Origin: SAR202 cluster bacterium
GTDB taxonomy: Bacteria; Chloroflexota; Dehalococcoidia; UBA3495
Direction: 5' to 3'
DNA: 7,043 nucleotides
Assembly: GCA_009392075.1 (NCBI GenBank)
Contig: VFHG01000199.1
Location: 1-7,043, forward strand
Below, piece by piece: positions 1-5,820 of this stretch (positions within the stretch are counted from its first letter, which is position 1; each line of letters starts with the position of its first letter). The notes below the pieces were generated by a model. That model searched no databases. It had not been told where the DNA came from and saw nothing but the letters and a program-made list of their open reading frames with translations. Made by a program: the position numbers and the translations under genes.

Positions 1-280
1 CCAGAACATGTTTTCCGGCTTTTGCCGCCAATTTAACGTGTTCAGCGTGCAAATTGTTGGGAGAGGCTACAAAGGCGACGTCTACTCTGGAATCCGCCAA
101 TAATTCTTCAACCGAGGTGTAGGCGGCCAGAGCGCCATGCTTGCTTGCGAACTCGTCAGCCCTTCCTCGGTCTCTGCTATAGCTTGCGATGATCGCTGTG
201 TCTTCTGCCAAAGCCGCTGCCGGCGCGATTCGAGAATTGGGATAATTCCCGGCACCGATGAACCCCCAACCTATCGCCAA
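1..280 (-). CDS. Gfo/Idh/MocA-family NAD(P)-dependent oxidoreductase, N-terminal part (cut by window edge)
   Basis: About 93 residues of the N-terminal Rossmann domain are present. Translation from the start reads MAIGWGFIGAGNYPNS, with a GxGxxG-type dinucleotide-binding loop at residues 4-11 (GWGFIGAG). It continues to a typical second half-motif, VDVAFVASPNNLHAEH (about 70-85), then GKHVL at the edge. In this family the EKP motif that bears the conserved lysine normally follows at once, so it lies just outside the window. The start is a TTG at 278-280: an in-frame TGA lies five codons upstream, no other start fits, and a GAAGGGGTG ribosome site (286-294) sits 5 bases before it. Such enzymes oxidise or reduce sugars, inositols, sugar acids or biliverdin-like substrates, and the substrate cannot be told from this piece. 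It begins 28 bases after the dehydrogenase gene and is probably the sixth gene of the same transcript. Confidence 0.88.
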   Translation of the reverse strand, partial: MAIGWGFIGAGNYPNSRIAPAAALAEDTAIIASYSRDRGRADEFASKHGALAAYTSVEELLADSRVDVAFVASPNNLHAEHVKLAAKAGKHVL

Positions 281-308
281 TTCAACACCCCTTCAAAAAA
301 CGTAGGAA

Positions 309-1382
309 CTACCCCTCGCGGATCAGCCGCGCTGCTTCGTCGCCCATCTCTGATGTGGAGGCGGTGCCGCCCAGGTCCACGGTTAGGACTGTTCTCTGTT
401 CCAGACAGCGGGCCACGGCCTTGTCCACCCGATCTGCCGCTTCCTGCTCTCCCAGGTGGTCCAGCATCATGGCCACAGCGGAGACTGTCGCTAGAGGGTT
501 GGCTATTCCTTTGCCCATGATGTCGAAGGCGGCGCCGTGGACCGGTTCGAATAGCGACGGATATTCTCGATCGGGATTGATGTTGGCGCTGGGCGCAAGA
601 CCCATGCTCCCCGTGACTACCGCGGCAATGTCCGAGAGGATGTCTGCAAAGAGATTTGAGGCTACAACCACGTCGAAATCCTCAGGCCAGCGGACAAAGT
701 CCATGCAGGCCCGGTCGACCAACAGCGATTCAGTCTCGATCTGAGGGAAATCGGCGGACACTTCCGTGAACACCTCATCCCAGAAGACCATTCCAAACGA
801 CTGGGCGTTGGACTTGGTCACAGACGTAACCTTCTTCCTCTTGTCGCGCCGCACGCAGTACTCGAAGGCAGCGCGAATTATGCGCTCCGTGCCACGGCGC
901 GTAAACATGTTTGTCTGCACCACCGTTTCGTGGGCCGTGCCTGCATAAAGACGTCCGCCCACCGGCGCGTACTCGCCCTCGGTGTTCTCGCGGAAGATGA
1001 CCATGTCGATGTCGCCGGCCTTTTTGCCTGACAGCGGCGACTCCACGCCCGGGTAGAGGTAGGCAGGCCGGATGCACACGCCCTGATCGAAGCTCCGCCT
1101 CATAGGCAACAGCAATCCGTGCAGGGTGATGTGGTCTGGGATATTTGGGTCTCCCACTGCGCCGAACAAAATGGTGTCGAATGCCTTCAGGGTCTCGATA
1201 CCGTCGTCGGGCATCAGTTTCCCGGTCTCACGGTAGAATTCGGAACCCCATGGGAATTCTGTGAATTGAAAGCTGAGGTAGTCAGTCACAAATGCCACGG
1301 CTTCAAGGGCTTTCCTGCCTTCGTCGATTACTTCCAAACCCACGCCGTCGCCGGGAATGACTGCTACTTTGTATTCTGCCAT
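309..1382 (-). CDS. D-malate/tartrate dehydrogenase-type beta-decarboxylating dehydrogenase (isocitrate/isopropylmalate DH family)
   Basis: A 357-residue, full-length member of the beta-hydroxyacid oxidative decarboxylase family. It oxidises a 2-hydroxy acid with NAD and releases CO2, using Mg2+ or Mn2+. Visible motifs are VIPGDGVG at 8-15, the substrate loop FGAVGDPNIPDH (73-84) with the arginines of LPMRRSFDQ (92-100) and IRP (104-106), RENTEGEY (131-138), the catalytic lysine K190 in TKSN, metal ligands D223, D247 and D251 (NLFADILSD), and the NAD loop FEPVHG...DIMGKGIANP (278-296) with D287, typical of NAD rather than NADP use. The overall pattern resembles E. coli D-malate dehydrogenase (DmlA) and tartrate dehydrogenase (TtuC) more than LeuB or Icd, but the exact substrate is not proven. 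One position departs from the common HGSAPDI (here HGAAFDI). AAAGGA at 1388-1393, five bases before ATG, supports the start. It lies 28 bases after pduX; a cobamide role is not established. Confidence 0.9.
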   Translation of the reverse strand: MAEYKVAVIPGDGVGLEVIDEGRKALEAVAFVTDYLSFQFTEFPWGSEFYRETGKLMPDDGIETLKAFDTILFGAVGDPNIPDHITLHGLLLPMRRSFDQGVCIRPAYLYPGVESPLSGKKAGDIDMVIFRENTEGEYAPVGGRLYAGTAHETVVQTNMFTRRGTERIIRAAFEYCVRRDKRKKVTSVTKSNAQSFGMVFWDEVFTEVSADFPQIETESLLVDRACMDFVRWPEDFDVVVASNLFADILSDIAAVVTGSMGLAPSANINPDREYPSLFEPVHGAAFDIMGKGIANPLATVSAVAMMLDHLGEQEAADRVDKAVARCLEQRTVLTVDLGGTASTSEMGDEAARLIREG

Positions 1383-1410
1383 TACGGTCCTTTATTTCGT
1401 TATATGAAGA

Positions 1411-2352
1411 TTAGGCGTCTACCCGCTGCACGCCGCCGCCCAGCAGCCGGAAATGGTACACAGATTCGGCGTCTGGGAAGGCCGAGAGGGCCTTGTGATA
1501 GGTCGATTTGCCGCGGCGCTCTCGTGCGTCCAAGAGCACCCCCATGATGGTGCCGCTATGGCCAACGTTCACTCCAACCGCACCAACCGATTCGGCGAAT
1601 TCCTTGACCTCAGCCAGGCGAGGTTTGGCAAGAACCGTCTGGCTAGCCTCGGCGCTGATACTGGCGCCTCGGCCGACCAATGCCGGGTCCTGTTCCTCGA
1701 TGCCCCGCCGTAGCAGGCGCAGGGCCTCTCCCGTTTGCTTGTCGACAGACTGCCAGCGCTGAAAACGGTCGACCATGTTGAACTGTACGGTATCTACAGT
1801 GCCGCCCAGATCCAGGGCCACAATCTCCATTGGAGGAGGCGGGCCCAAGCTCTCGCGGATGATCCCGGCCCGGTGGTCGAAAAGCGCCACGCCTGGAATC
1901 ATGATGCCGTCGGTGGGCTCGATGGATAAAGCAATCTGGGCGATCTGATAGGGAGACATCTCTTCGCCTAAGGCCAAACCGGTGGCGGCAATAGCGGCCG
2001 CCAGGTCGGCGCTGCTACTCGCCATGCCCTTACCCCGAGGAATGGGATTGTTGATGGTCAACTTAGCCCGGACCTTGGCGTTCTTCAGGTGAAAGAGTGT
2101 GCGGCGAACAGCGGCCGCGGCCTTGTCACAATCTTCGGGAGCTTCCACGCCGGGACCATCGGCATAGATATCGACTTTTACTCTGGAGTAGAAATCTATC
2201 GGGCAGGTAACCAGGAAGTGGATCCCTTCGATCACCCCCTGTGCCAGCTCACCGCAGACTCCAGGCGCACGCACGGTGGCGCTGCCCAGGAGCCTAGTGA
2301 CTTCTTCTCCTTCTTCTGAATCTTCTGGTGATTTATTAGTTGATGAGGCCAA
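1411..2352 (-). CDS. pduX: L-threonine kinase (GHMP kinase, PduX type)
   Basis: PduX phosphorylates free L-threonine with ATP to L-threonine O-3-phosphate. CobD then decarboxylates this to the aminopropanol phosphate linker of cobalamin. The 313-residue product shows the PduX opening RAPGVCGELAQG (28-39), the GHMP ATP-binding loop PRGKGMASSSAD (105-116), EPTDG (145-149), the third GHMP motif VNVGHSGTIMGVLLD (261-275) and a C-terminal RLLGGG (302-307). The longest start is TTG at 2350-2352, preceded by GGAG (2363-2366, about 10 bases away) and AAGG. It gives a Ser/Glu-rich 26-residue extension. The GTG at 2272-2274 would give MRAPGVCGELAQG, matching where I recall the Salmonella protein starting, but it has no clear ribosome site, so the true start is open. 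Its place next to cobU and cobQ supports cobamide synthesis over a generic GHMP kinase. Confidence 0.88.
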   Translation of the reverse strand: MASSTNKSPEDSEEGEEVTRLLGSATVRAPGVCGELAQGVIEGIHFLVTCPIDFYSRVKVDIYADGPGVEAPEDCDKAAAAVRRTLFHLKNAKVRAKLTINNPIPRGKGMASSSADLAAAIAATGLALGEEMSPYQIAQIALSIEPTDGIMIPGVALFDHRAGIIRESLGPPPPMEIVALDLGGTVDTVQFNMVDRFQRWQSVDKQTGEALRLLRRGIEEQDPALVGRGASISAEASQTVLAKPRLAEVKEFAESVGAVGVNVGHSGTIMGVLLDARERRGKSTYHKALSAFPDAESVYHFRLLGGGVQRVDA

Positions 2353-2376
2353 AAGCCTTACTCTCCGCCTACGGCT

Positions 2377-2937
2377 TTACTCGTTGGATTTAATTTTTGT
2401 GGGTAGGCCCGCAACTACCAAGAACACCTCGGTTGCTGCGGCTGCTATCCGCTGATTGATCGTCCCCAAGATGTCCTGGAAGCGGCGTCCGAGCGGCTCC
2501 GGCGGCACTAAGCTCAACCCCACTTCGCTACTGACAAAGACGAATGCTTGAGGTGAATCAACCACCAATTTCAGAAGCTGCTCCGCCGCGGTTGTCACAA
2601 TCTCTTCTAGAGGATGTTTATTCTCCGATTGGTTTTCCATCAGCAGATTGGCCACCCACACGTCCATTGAGTCGATTATCACTGCCCCAGGCGCCCCATT
2701 GCCGGTGAGCATCGGTGCCAGTTTCTCCGCCAATTTTGTAGGCTCCTCCAGAGTCGACCACTCCTGCGGCCTGGACTCCCGGTGGAGCCGGATGCGTTCC
2801 TTCATCTCATCATCGACCGCCACACCGGTAGCTACGTACAGTATTGGACCCTCGCTAAGCGTCGCAACTTTGCTCTCAGCGAACGCGCTCTTCCCCGACC
2901 GCACACCCCCCAGCACCAAAAAAAGCCGGGATGCCAT
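2377..2937 (-). CDS. cobU: Bifunctional adenosylcobinamide kinase / adenosylcobinamide-phosphate guanylyltransferase
   Basis: This enzyme phosphorylates the aminopropanol end of adenosylcobinamide and then transfers GMP from GTP, giving adenosylcobinamide-GDP, the partner for lower-ligand attachment by CobS. The 186 residues match the family's usual length of about 180. The P-loop GGVRSGKS lies at 10-17. The segment RLHRESRPQEWSTLEEP (50-66) corresponds to the region of CobU holding the guanylylated histidine, with H52 the likely equivalent. The C-terminal part shows SSEVGLSLVPPEPLGRRFQD...NQRIAAAATEVFLVVAGLP, which is characteristic. The ATG at 2935-2937 shares one base with the cobQ stop (TAATG) and has only a weak upstream ribosome site, so translation is probably coupled to cobQ. 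A 24-base gap separates it from pduX. Confidence 0.95.
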   Translation of the reverse strand: MASRLFLVLGGVRSGKSAFAESKVATLSEGPILYVATGVAVDDEMKERIRLHRESRPQEWSTLEEPTKLAEKLAPMLTGNGAPGAVIIDSMDVWVANLLMENQSENKHPLEEIVTTAAEQLLKLVVDSPQAFVFVSSEVGLSLVPPEPLGRRFQDILGTINQRIAAAATEVFLVVAGLPTKIKSNE

Positions 2938-4496
2938 TAGATCGTAGAGACTCGGGCAGCGTCATAGTCGCGGTTGAGCCCGGATAACCGGTATACCAGG
3001 TCCATGTCCAGACTCGAGCGGACCCAGTCCGCCAATTTGTCGTATTCCCGGTCCAGATCCACGCCGGCGGTCGCGTCCGGAAGCGAAACTCCCTTACGCC
3101 GCGCCAATTCCTGCAACATGGCCCCCCGCAGTTCGCTGTTATGGAACAACCCGTGGATGTAGGTGCCCAGCACGCTTCCAGTCGCGTCCAGGGCGCCCTC
3201 TGGATCGCCGCTCCCAGTTACGGCCACATCGGCCCGGTCTTCGATCAGGAATGTGGGAGTGAATCCCTGACCCACAGTCCTTCCCATGTGTATCTCGTAG
3301 CCGCTGACCGGCATCCCGACCGCTCCGGCCAAAAGACCAGTGGCCGCAACGACTTTTCCGTTTATGCGGTGGGTCTCTTTGGTGCCCTCAAACACTGTCG
3401 TCAGATCCATCAAGCCCAGGCCGTCCAGCTCAGTGATCGACGACTCGATATGATCAGGGTCACTGACATTTGTGCCCAGCATTTGATAACCGCCGCAGAT
3501 TCCGATCACCGCAGCTCCGTTGGCTTGCAGTTCTTTCACGGCCTGGGTCAGTCCGCGTTCGGTCATCCAAGCCAGGTCGGGAATCGTGGTTTTTGTGCCT
3601 GGAATGATAACCAGGTCAGGCCGACCCAGTTGGGCTGGCGAGTCTACGTATCTCAACTCGACGCCTGGATGCCGCGCCAAGGGGTCAAAGTCGTCGAAGT
3701 TGGCGATGTGGGGAAGCTGGAGCACGGCCACGTCCAAGACCGGCTGGCCTGCGGCAGGCCGGGAAGTGTCGTCTAGGGCCACCGAATCCTCTTCCGGGAT
3801 GTGGATGTCGCGGTAGTGGTGGACCAGCCCGGCCACGGGGATACCGGTGCGTTCCTCCAACCAGGTAATACCGTCCGTCAGCAGGCTGGGGTCGCCTCGA
3901 AACTTGTTGATGATGAAGCCCTTGATCAATTCCCGTTCCTCAGGCTCCAAAAGTTCCAATGTGCCTACTAAAAACGCAAACACGCCGCCACGGTCGATAT
4001 CGCCGCAGAGCAAGACTGGAGCATCGGCATATCGCGCTACTCGCATGTTCACGATCTCGTTTTTCTTCAGGTTGATCTCGGCGGGACTGCCGGCGCCTTC
4101 CGCAATGACGATGTCGAAGTCCTCACGGAGAGCGTCTAGCGAGGTGTGCACGGCCTCCCAAAGCTGGGGTTTGAGACCGAAATAATCCCTGGCTTTGGCC
4201 GTAAGCAATGGACGCCCCATCACAACTACCTGGGAGATGTGGTCGGCCTCGGGTTTCAGCAGCACCGGGTTCATCTCTACCCTGGCCTCAACCCCGGCAG
4301 CGTCGGCCTGGACCGCCTGGGCACGCCCGATCTCTCCGCCGTCAGCCGTCACATAGGAGTTGTTAGACATGTTCTGGGCCTTGAACGGAGCGACCCGAAA
4401 ACCGTCTTGGCGGAAGATGCGGCAGAGCGCCGATACCATCACGCTCTTCCCGACGTGGGAGGCGGTGCCTTGGACCATTAACACTTGTCCAGCCAT
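2937..4496 (-). CDS. cobQ: Cobyric acid synthase (glutamine-hydrolysing)
   Basis: CobQ/CbiP makes cobyric acid by four ATP-dependent amidations of adenosylcobyrinic acid a,c-diamide at side chains b, d, e and g, using ammonia from glutamine. The 519-residue protein is full length. An N-terminal DTBS/CobQ-like ATPase domain starts with MVQGTASHVGKS (P-loop variant, 7-18) followed by PFKAQNMSNNSYVT (37-50), and includes EGAGSPAEINL (133-143) and GDIDRGGVFAF (165-175). A C-terminal class I glutamine amidotransferase-like domain follows, with PGTKTT (299-304), nucleophile C334 in GICGGYQMLG, GYEIHMGRT (399-407) and the catalytic histidine H448 in GTYIHGLF. The start at 4494-4496 is the only one that fits the motif spacing; the ribosome site is weak (AAGG 12 or more bases upstream). 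It follows the phosphatase gene by 34 bases and overlaps cobU by one base. Confidence 0.97.
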   Translation of the reverse strand: MAGQVLMVQGTASHVGKSVMVSALCRIFRQDGFRVAPFKAQNMSNNSYVTADGGEIGRAQAVQADAAGVEARVEMNPVLLKPEADHISQVVVMGRPLLTAKARDYFGLKPQLWEAVHTSLDALREDFDIVIAEGAGSPAEINLKKNEIVNMRVARYADAPVLLCGDIDRGGVFAFLVGTLELLEPEERELIKGFIINKFRGDPSLLTDGITWLEERTGIPVAGLVHHYRDIHIPEEDSVALDDTSRPAAGQPVLDVAVLQLPHIANFDDFDPLARHPGVELRYVDSPAQLGRPDLVIIPGTKTTIPDLAWMTERGLTQAVKELQANGAAVIGICGGYQMLGTNVSDPDHIESSITELDGLGLMDLTTVFEGTKETHRINGKVVAATGLLAGAVGMPVSGYEIHMGRTVGQGFTPTFLIEDRADVAVTGSGDPEGALDATGSVLGTYIHGLFHNSELRGAMLQELARRKGVSLPDATAGVDLDREYDKLADWVRSSLDMDLVYRLSGLNRDYDAARVSTI

Positions 4497-4530
4497 CTAG
4501 GAGAGCAACCTTGTCGCCACAGGCATCTCG

Positions 4531-5163
4531 TTAACTCCCTAGACCGTGATGCACTGTGCCGTTGAGGTGGGAAGTGTCATTGAAGTGACGAAGCACCGCG
4601 TTGTCTTCGTATGTGTCGACCGTTGTGAGCCCGCAGTTGCCGAACACGAACGACCAATTCCCTTCAATAGGCATATTTAGCAAAGAAACCATGGCTGCCC
4701 TGAGGGCGCCGCCATGGCTCACCACCAACACTGCCTCATTAAGGTGGTTGGACTTTATCTCATCGATGATTTTGGCCATGCGCGCGCTCACGTCCCGGGT
4801 AGTCTCACCGCCTTTGGGAGCGTAATCGAGGTTTTTCTCTAGGTACTTCGGGTATTCATCGGGAAATTGGGATTTTATCTCAGCCAGAGTCATCCCTTCG
4901 AATTCCCCTTTGTGGTATTCCCTGAGCATCGGAGTCTTGTGGAGAACAATATCCCGGCCGCCCAGAGCGAGTTTGGCGGTCTCAGAGGTCCGCTTCATGT
5001 CGCTACTGTAAGCGACGTCGATAGATACCCCAGCAAGACGTTCCGCTAGTGAACGTGCCTGATCGGCGCCACTCTTAGATAGCCCGATGTCGGTGTGACC
5101 TTGGATCCGTCCCTCGGCATTCCATTCGGTTTCGCCGTGGCGGACGATAAATAACGTGCCCAT
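4531..5163 (-). CDS. Histidine phosphatase family protein (candidate alpha-ribazole phosphatase, CobC role)
   Basis: A 210-residue member of the phosphoglycerate-mutase-like (2H phosphatase) superfamily. RHGETEWN (8-15) carries the phosphorylated histidine H9, and the SDMKRTSETA stretch contains the conserved R58. LREYHKGEFEGM supplies the acidic residue (E82), and VVSHGGALRAAM carries the second histidine H150. I chose the ATG at 5161-5163 because it gives MGTLFIVRHGE, the usual family start; an upstream in-frame ATG at 5239-5241 only adds 26 residues without family character. No Shine-Dalgarno is visible before the chosen start; a TAGAAT hexamer lies 10 bases upstream. As the first gene before cobQ, cobU and pduX it is a good candidate for dephosphorylating alpha-ribazole 5'-phosphate or cobalamin phosphate. 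The fold alone does not exclude a phosphoglycerate mutase-like or other phosphatase activity. Confidence 0.92.
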   Translation of the reverse strand: MGTLFIVRHGETEWNAEGRIQGHTDIGLSKSGADQARSLAERLAGVSIDVAYSSDMKRTSETAKLALGGRDIVLHKTPMLREYHKGEFEGMTLAEIKSQFPDEYPKYLEKNLDYAPKGGETTRDVSARMAKIIDEIKSNHLNEAVLVVSHGGALRAAMVSLLNMPIEGNWSFVFGNCGLTTVDTYEDNAVLRHFNDTSHLNGTVHHGLGS

Positions 5164-5293
5164 ACTGGTGGATATTCTAAACACGATGCACTTGAAAGTA
5201 CACCGAAACATGTTAGTTAATGGTTCACGGATGTTTGGCATACCACATATAGATGAGGCTACATAGTCTCATTACTTGCCATAATTTAAGGAA

Positions 5294-5337
5294 TTGACAT
5301 ACTATATGTTGACATGTTTTAATATCCGAGCTACAAT
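5294..5337 (+). promoter_or_regulatory. Two overlapping sigma70-type promoters for the zinc-ribbon gene
   Basis: The proximal promoter has a perfect -35 TTGACA (5309-5314), a 17-base spacer and a -10 TACAAT (5332-5337, five of six consensus bases). It predicts a transcript start near 5344 and a leader of about 25 bases. A second perfect TTGACA at 5294-5299, followed after 18 bases by TTTAAT (5318-5323, five of six), forms a distal promoter. Both point to the gene at 5369. Use of either start has not been shown. Confidence 0.72.
5297..5309. repeat. Short dyad ACATA-CTA-TATGT inside the tandem promoters
   Basis: Two 5-base arms (5297-5301 and 5305-5309) form a perfect inverted repeat with a 3-base centre. 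The right arm ends on the first T of the proximal -35 box, and the left arm covers the end of the distal one. This is a place where a repressor or activator could act, but short AT-rich dyads arise easily by chance. Confidence 0.4.
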
Positions 5338-5368
5338 ATCTCGACCGTAACGATGGGAGGTGTGTCTA

Positions 5369-5509
5369 ATGGAAGCCTATTGTGTTAAGTGCCGAAGCAA
5401 GCGCGAGATCAAGAACCCAGAAAAGATCACCATGAAGAACGGGAAGCCCGCCACGCAGGGCACGTGCCCTTCTTGTGGCACAAAAGTATTTCGCATCGGG
5501 GCCGCTTAA
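5369..5509 (+). CDS. Small zinc-ribbon protein, DUF5679 type
   Basis: A 46-residue protein beginning MEAYCVKCRSKREIKNP and ending in CPSCGTKVFRIGAA. Two CxxC pairs, C5/C8 and C33/C36, separated by 24 residues, form a classic four-cysteine zinc ribbon. Between them lies the conserved-looking stretch TMKNGKPATQGTCPSCGT. The protein is basic and has no signal or membrane segment, so it should be cytosolic. The match to the DUF5679 family is from memory of its sequence pattern; no biochemical function is known to me. GGGAGG at 5355-5360, eight bases before the ATG, is an excellent ribosome site. It is a single-gene unit: strong upstream promoters, divergent from the phosphatase/cob operon, and its own terminator overlapping the stop codon. 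The strong signals suggest high expression, perhaps as a ribosome- or RNA-associated accessory factor, which is only a guess. Confidence 0.92.
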   Translation: MEAYCVKCRSKREIKNPEKITMKNGKPATQGTCPSCGTKVFRIGAA

Positions 5510-5529
5510 CAGCGGCCCTCGGCTTTTTT
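5498..5529 (+). terminator. Intrinsic terminator of the zinc-ribbon gene, overlapping its stop codon
   Basis: GGGGCCGCT (5498-5506) pairs with AGCGGCCCT (5511-5519): eight Watson-Crick pairs plus one outer G-U pair. The four-base loop TAAC contains the stop codon TAA (5507-5509). After a four-base CGGC gap, six T residues follow (5524-5529). The left arm encodes the last three codons of the gene. Confidence 0.82.
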
Positions 5530-5820
5530 CTTCGCTGATTGCGGGCGGCGTACCTGCGGTTCGGTGTTTACCTAGCCGTAATCTTCGCCCAACCATCAGG
5601 AGATCTGGCCTGTTGCAGCCACCCTAAGTGTGGTGTAGGGAAGTGTGTTTCGGGTGGCTGCAACAGTTTCGTAAGACTGGCGATGTAATTATCTGCCTGG
5701 CCTGATTCTACGGTCAGCAACGCGGAGCGTTAAGCTGCGGACTAACCGCAACAAAAAAGCTCTTCTTAGTTAGGCTTTAAGCTTGCTCCATCTGGCGCAG
5801 GCGAGGCAAACAATCGTTTT
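5530..5820. other. Gene-free stretch with structured-RNA character
   Basis: No open frame here combines a good start, a ribosome site and recognisable protein character. The stretch contains the 15-bp inverted repeat and a run of small hairpins described separately, and is followed by a strong terminator. I found no tRNA, tmRNA, SRP RNA, RNase P RNA or 6S RNA signature and no cobalamin-riboswitch B12 box. From 5857 to about 5905 the sequence is pyrimidine-rich and shows nothing further. Confidence 0.6.
5610..5666. repeat. Perfect 15-bp inverted repeat (large hairpin)
   Basis: CTGTTGCAGCCACCC (5610-5624) is exactly complementary to GGGTGGCTGCAACAG (5652-5666), with 27 bases between. The loop contains two imperfect direct repeats beginning AAGTGTG (5626-5632 and 5641-5647), each running to a GGG. 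An alternative inner pairing CCCTA (5622-5626) with TAGGG (5636-5640) would compete with the top of the main stem. No T-run follows on either strand, so it is not a standard terminator. Confidence 0.8.

Noticed and set aside
3141..3776. Plus-strand frame of 211 codons inside cobQ
   Set aside because: It is antisense to the amidotransferase part of a full-length cobyric acid synthase, with no protein family character.
5164..5241. In-frame N-terminal extension of the histidine phosphatase to the ATG at 5241
   Set aside because: The added 26 residues have no family character, no ribosome site precedes them, and MGTLFIVRHGE at 5163 is the usual family start.
5611..5661. Similarity of the CCSHPKC stretch to animal disulfide-rich toxin peptides
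   Set aside because: The resemblance is a few residues generated by the inverted repeat, with no valid start or secretion signal; taken as coincidence.
5610..5666. CRISPR array or insertion-sequence end
   Set aside because: There is only a single inverted repeat, with no regularly spaced identical repeats and no transposase gene nearby.
5530..5820. tRNA, tmRNA, SRP RNA, 6S RNA or RNase P RNA in the gene-free stretch
   Set aside because: No T-arm consensus, no CCA end, no SRP apical loop and no RNase P conserved blocks could be found by eye.
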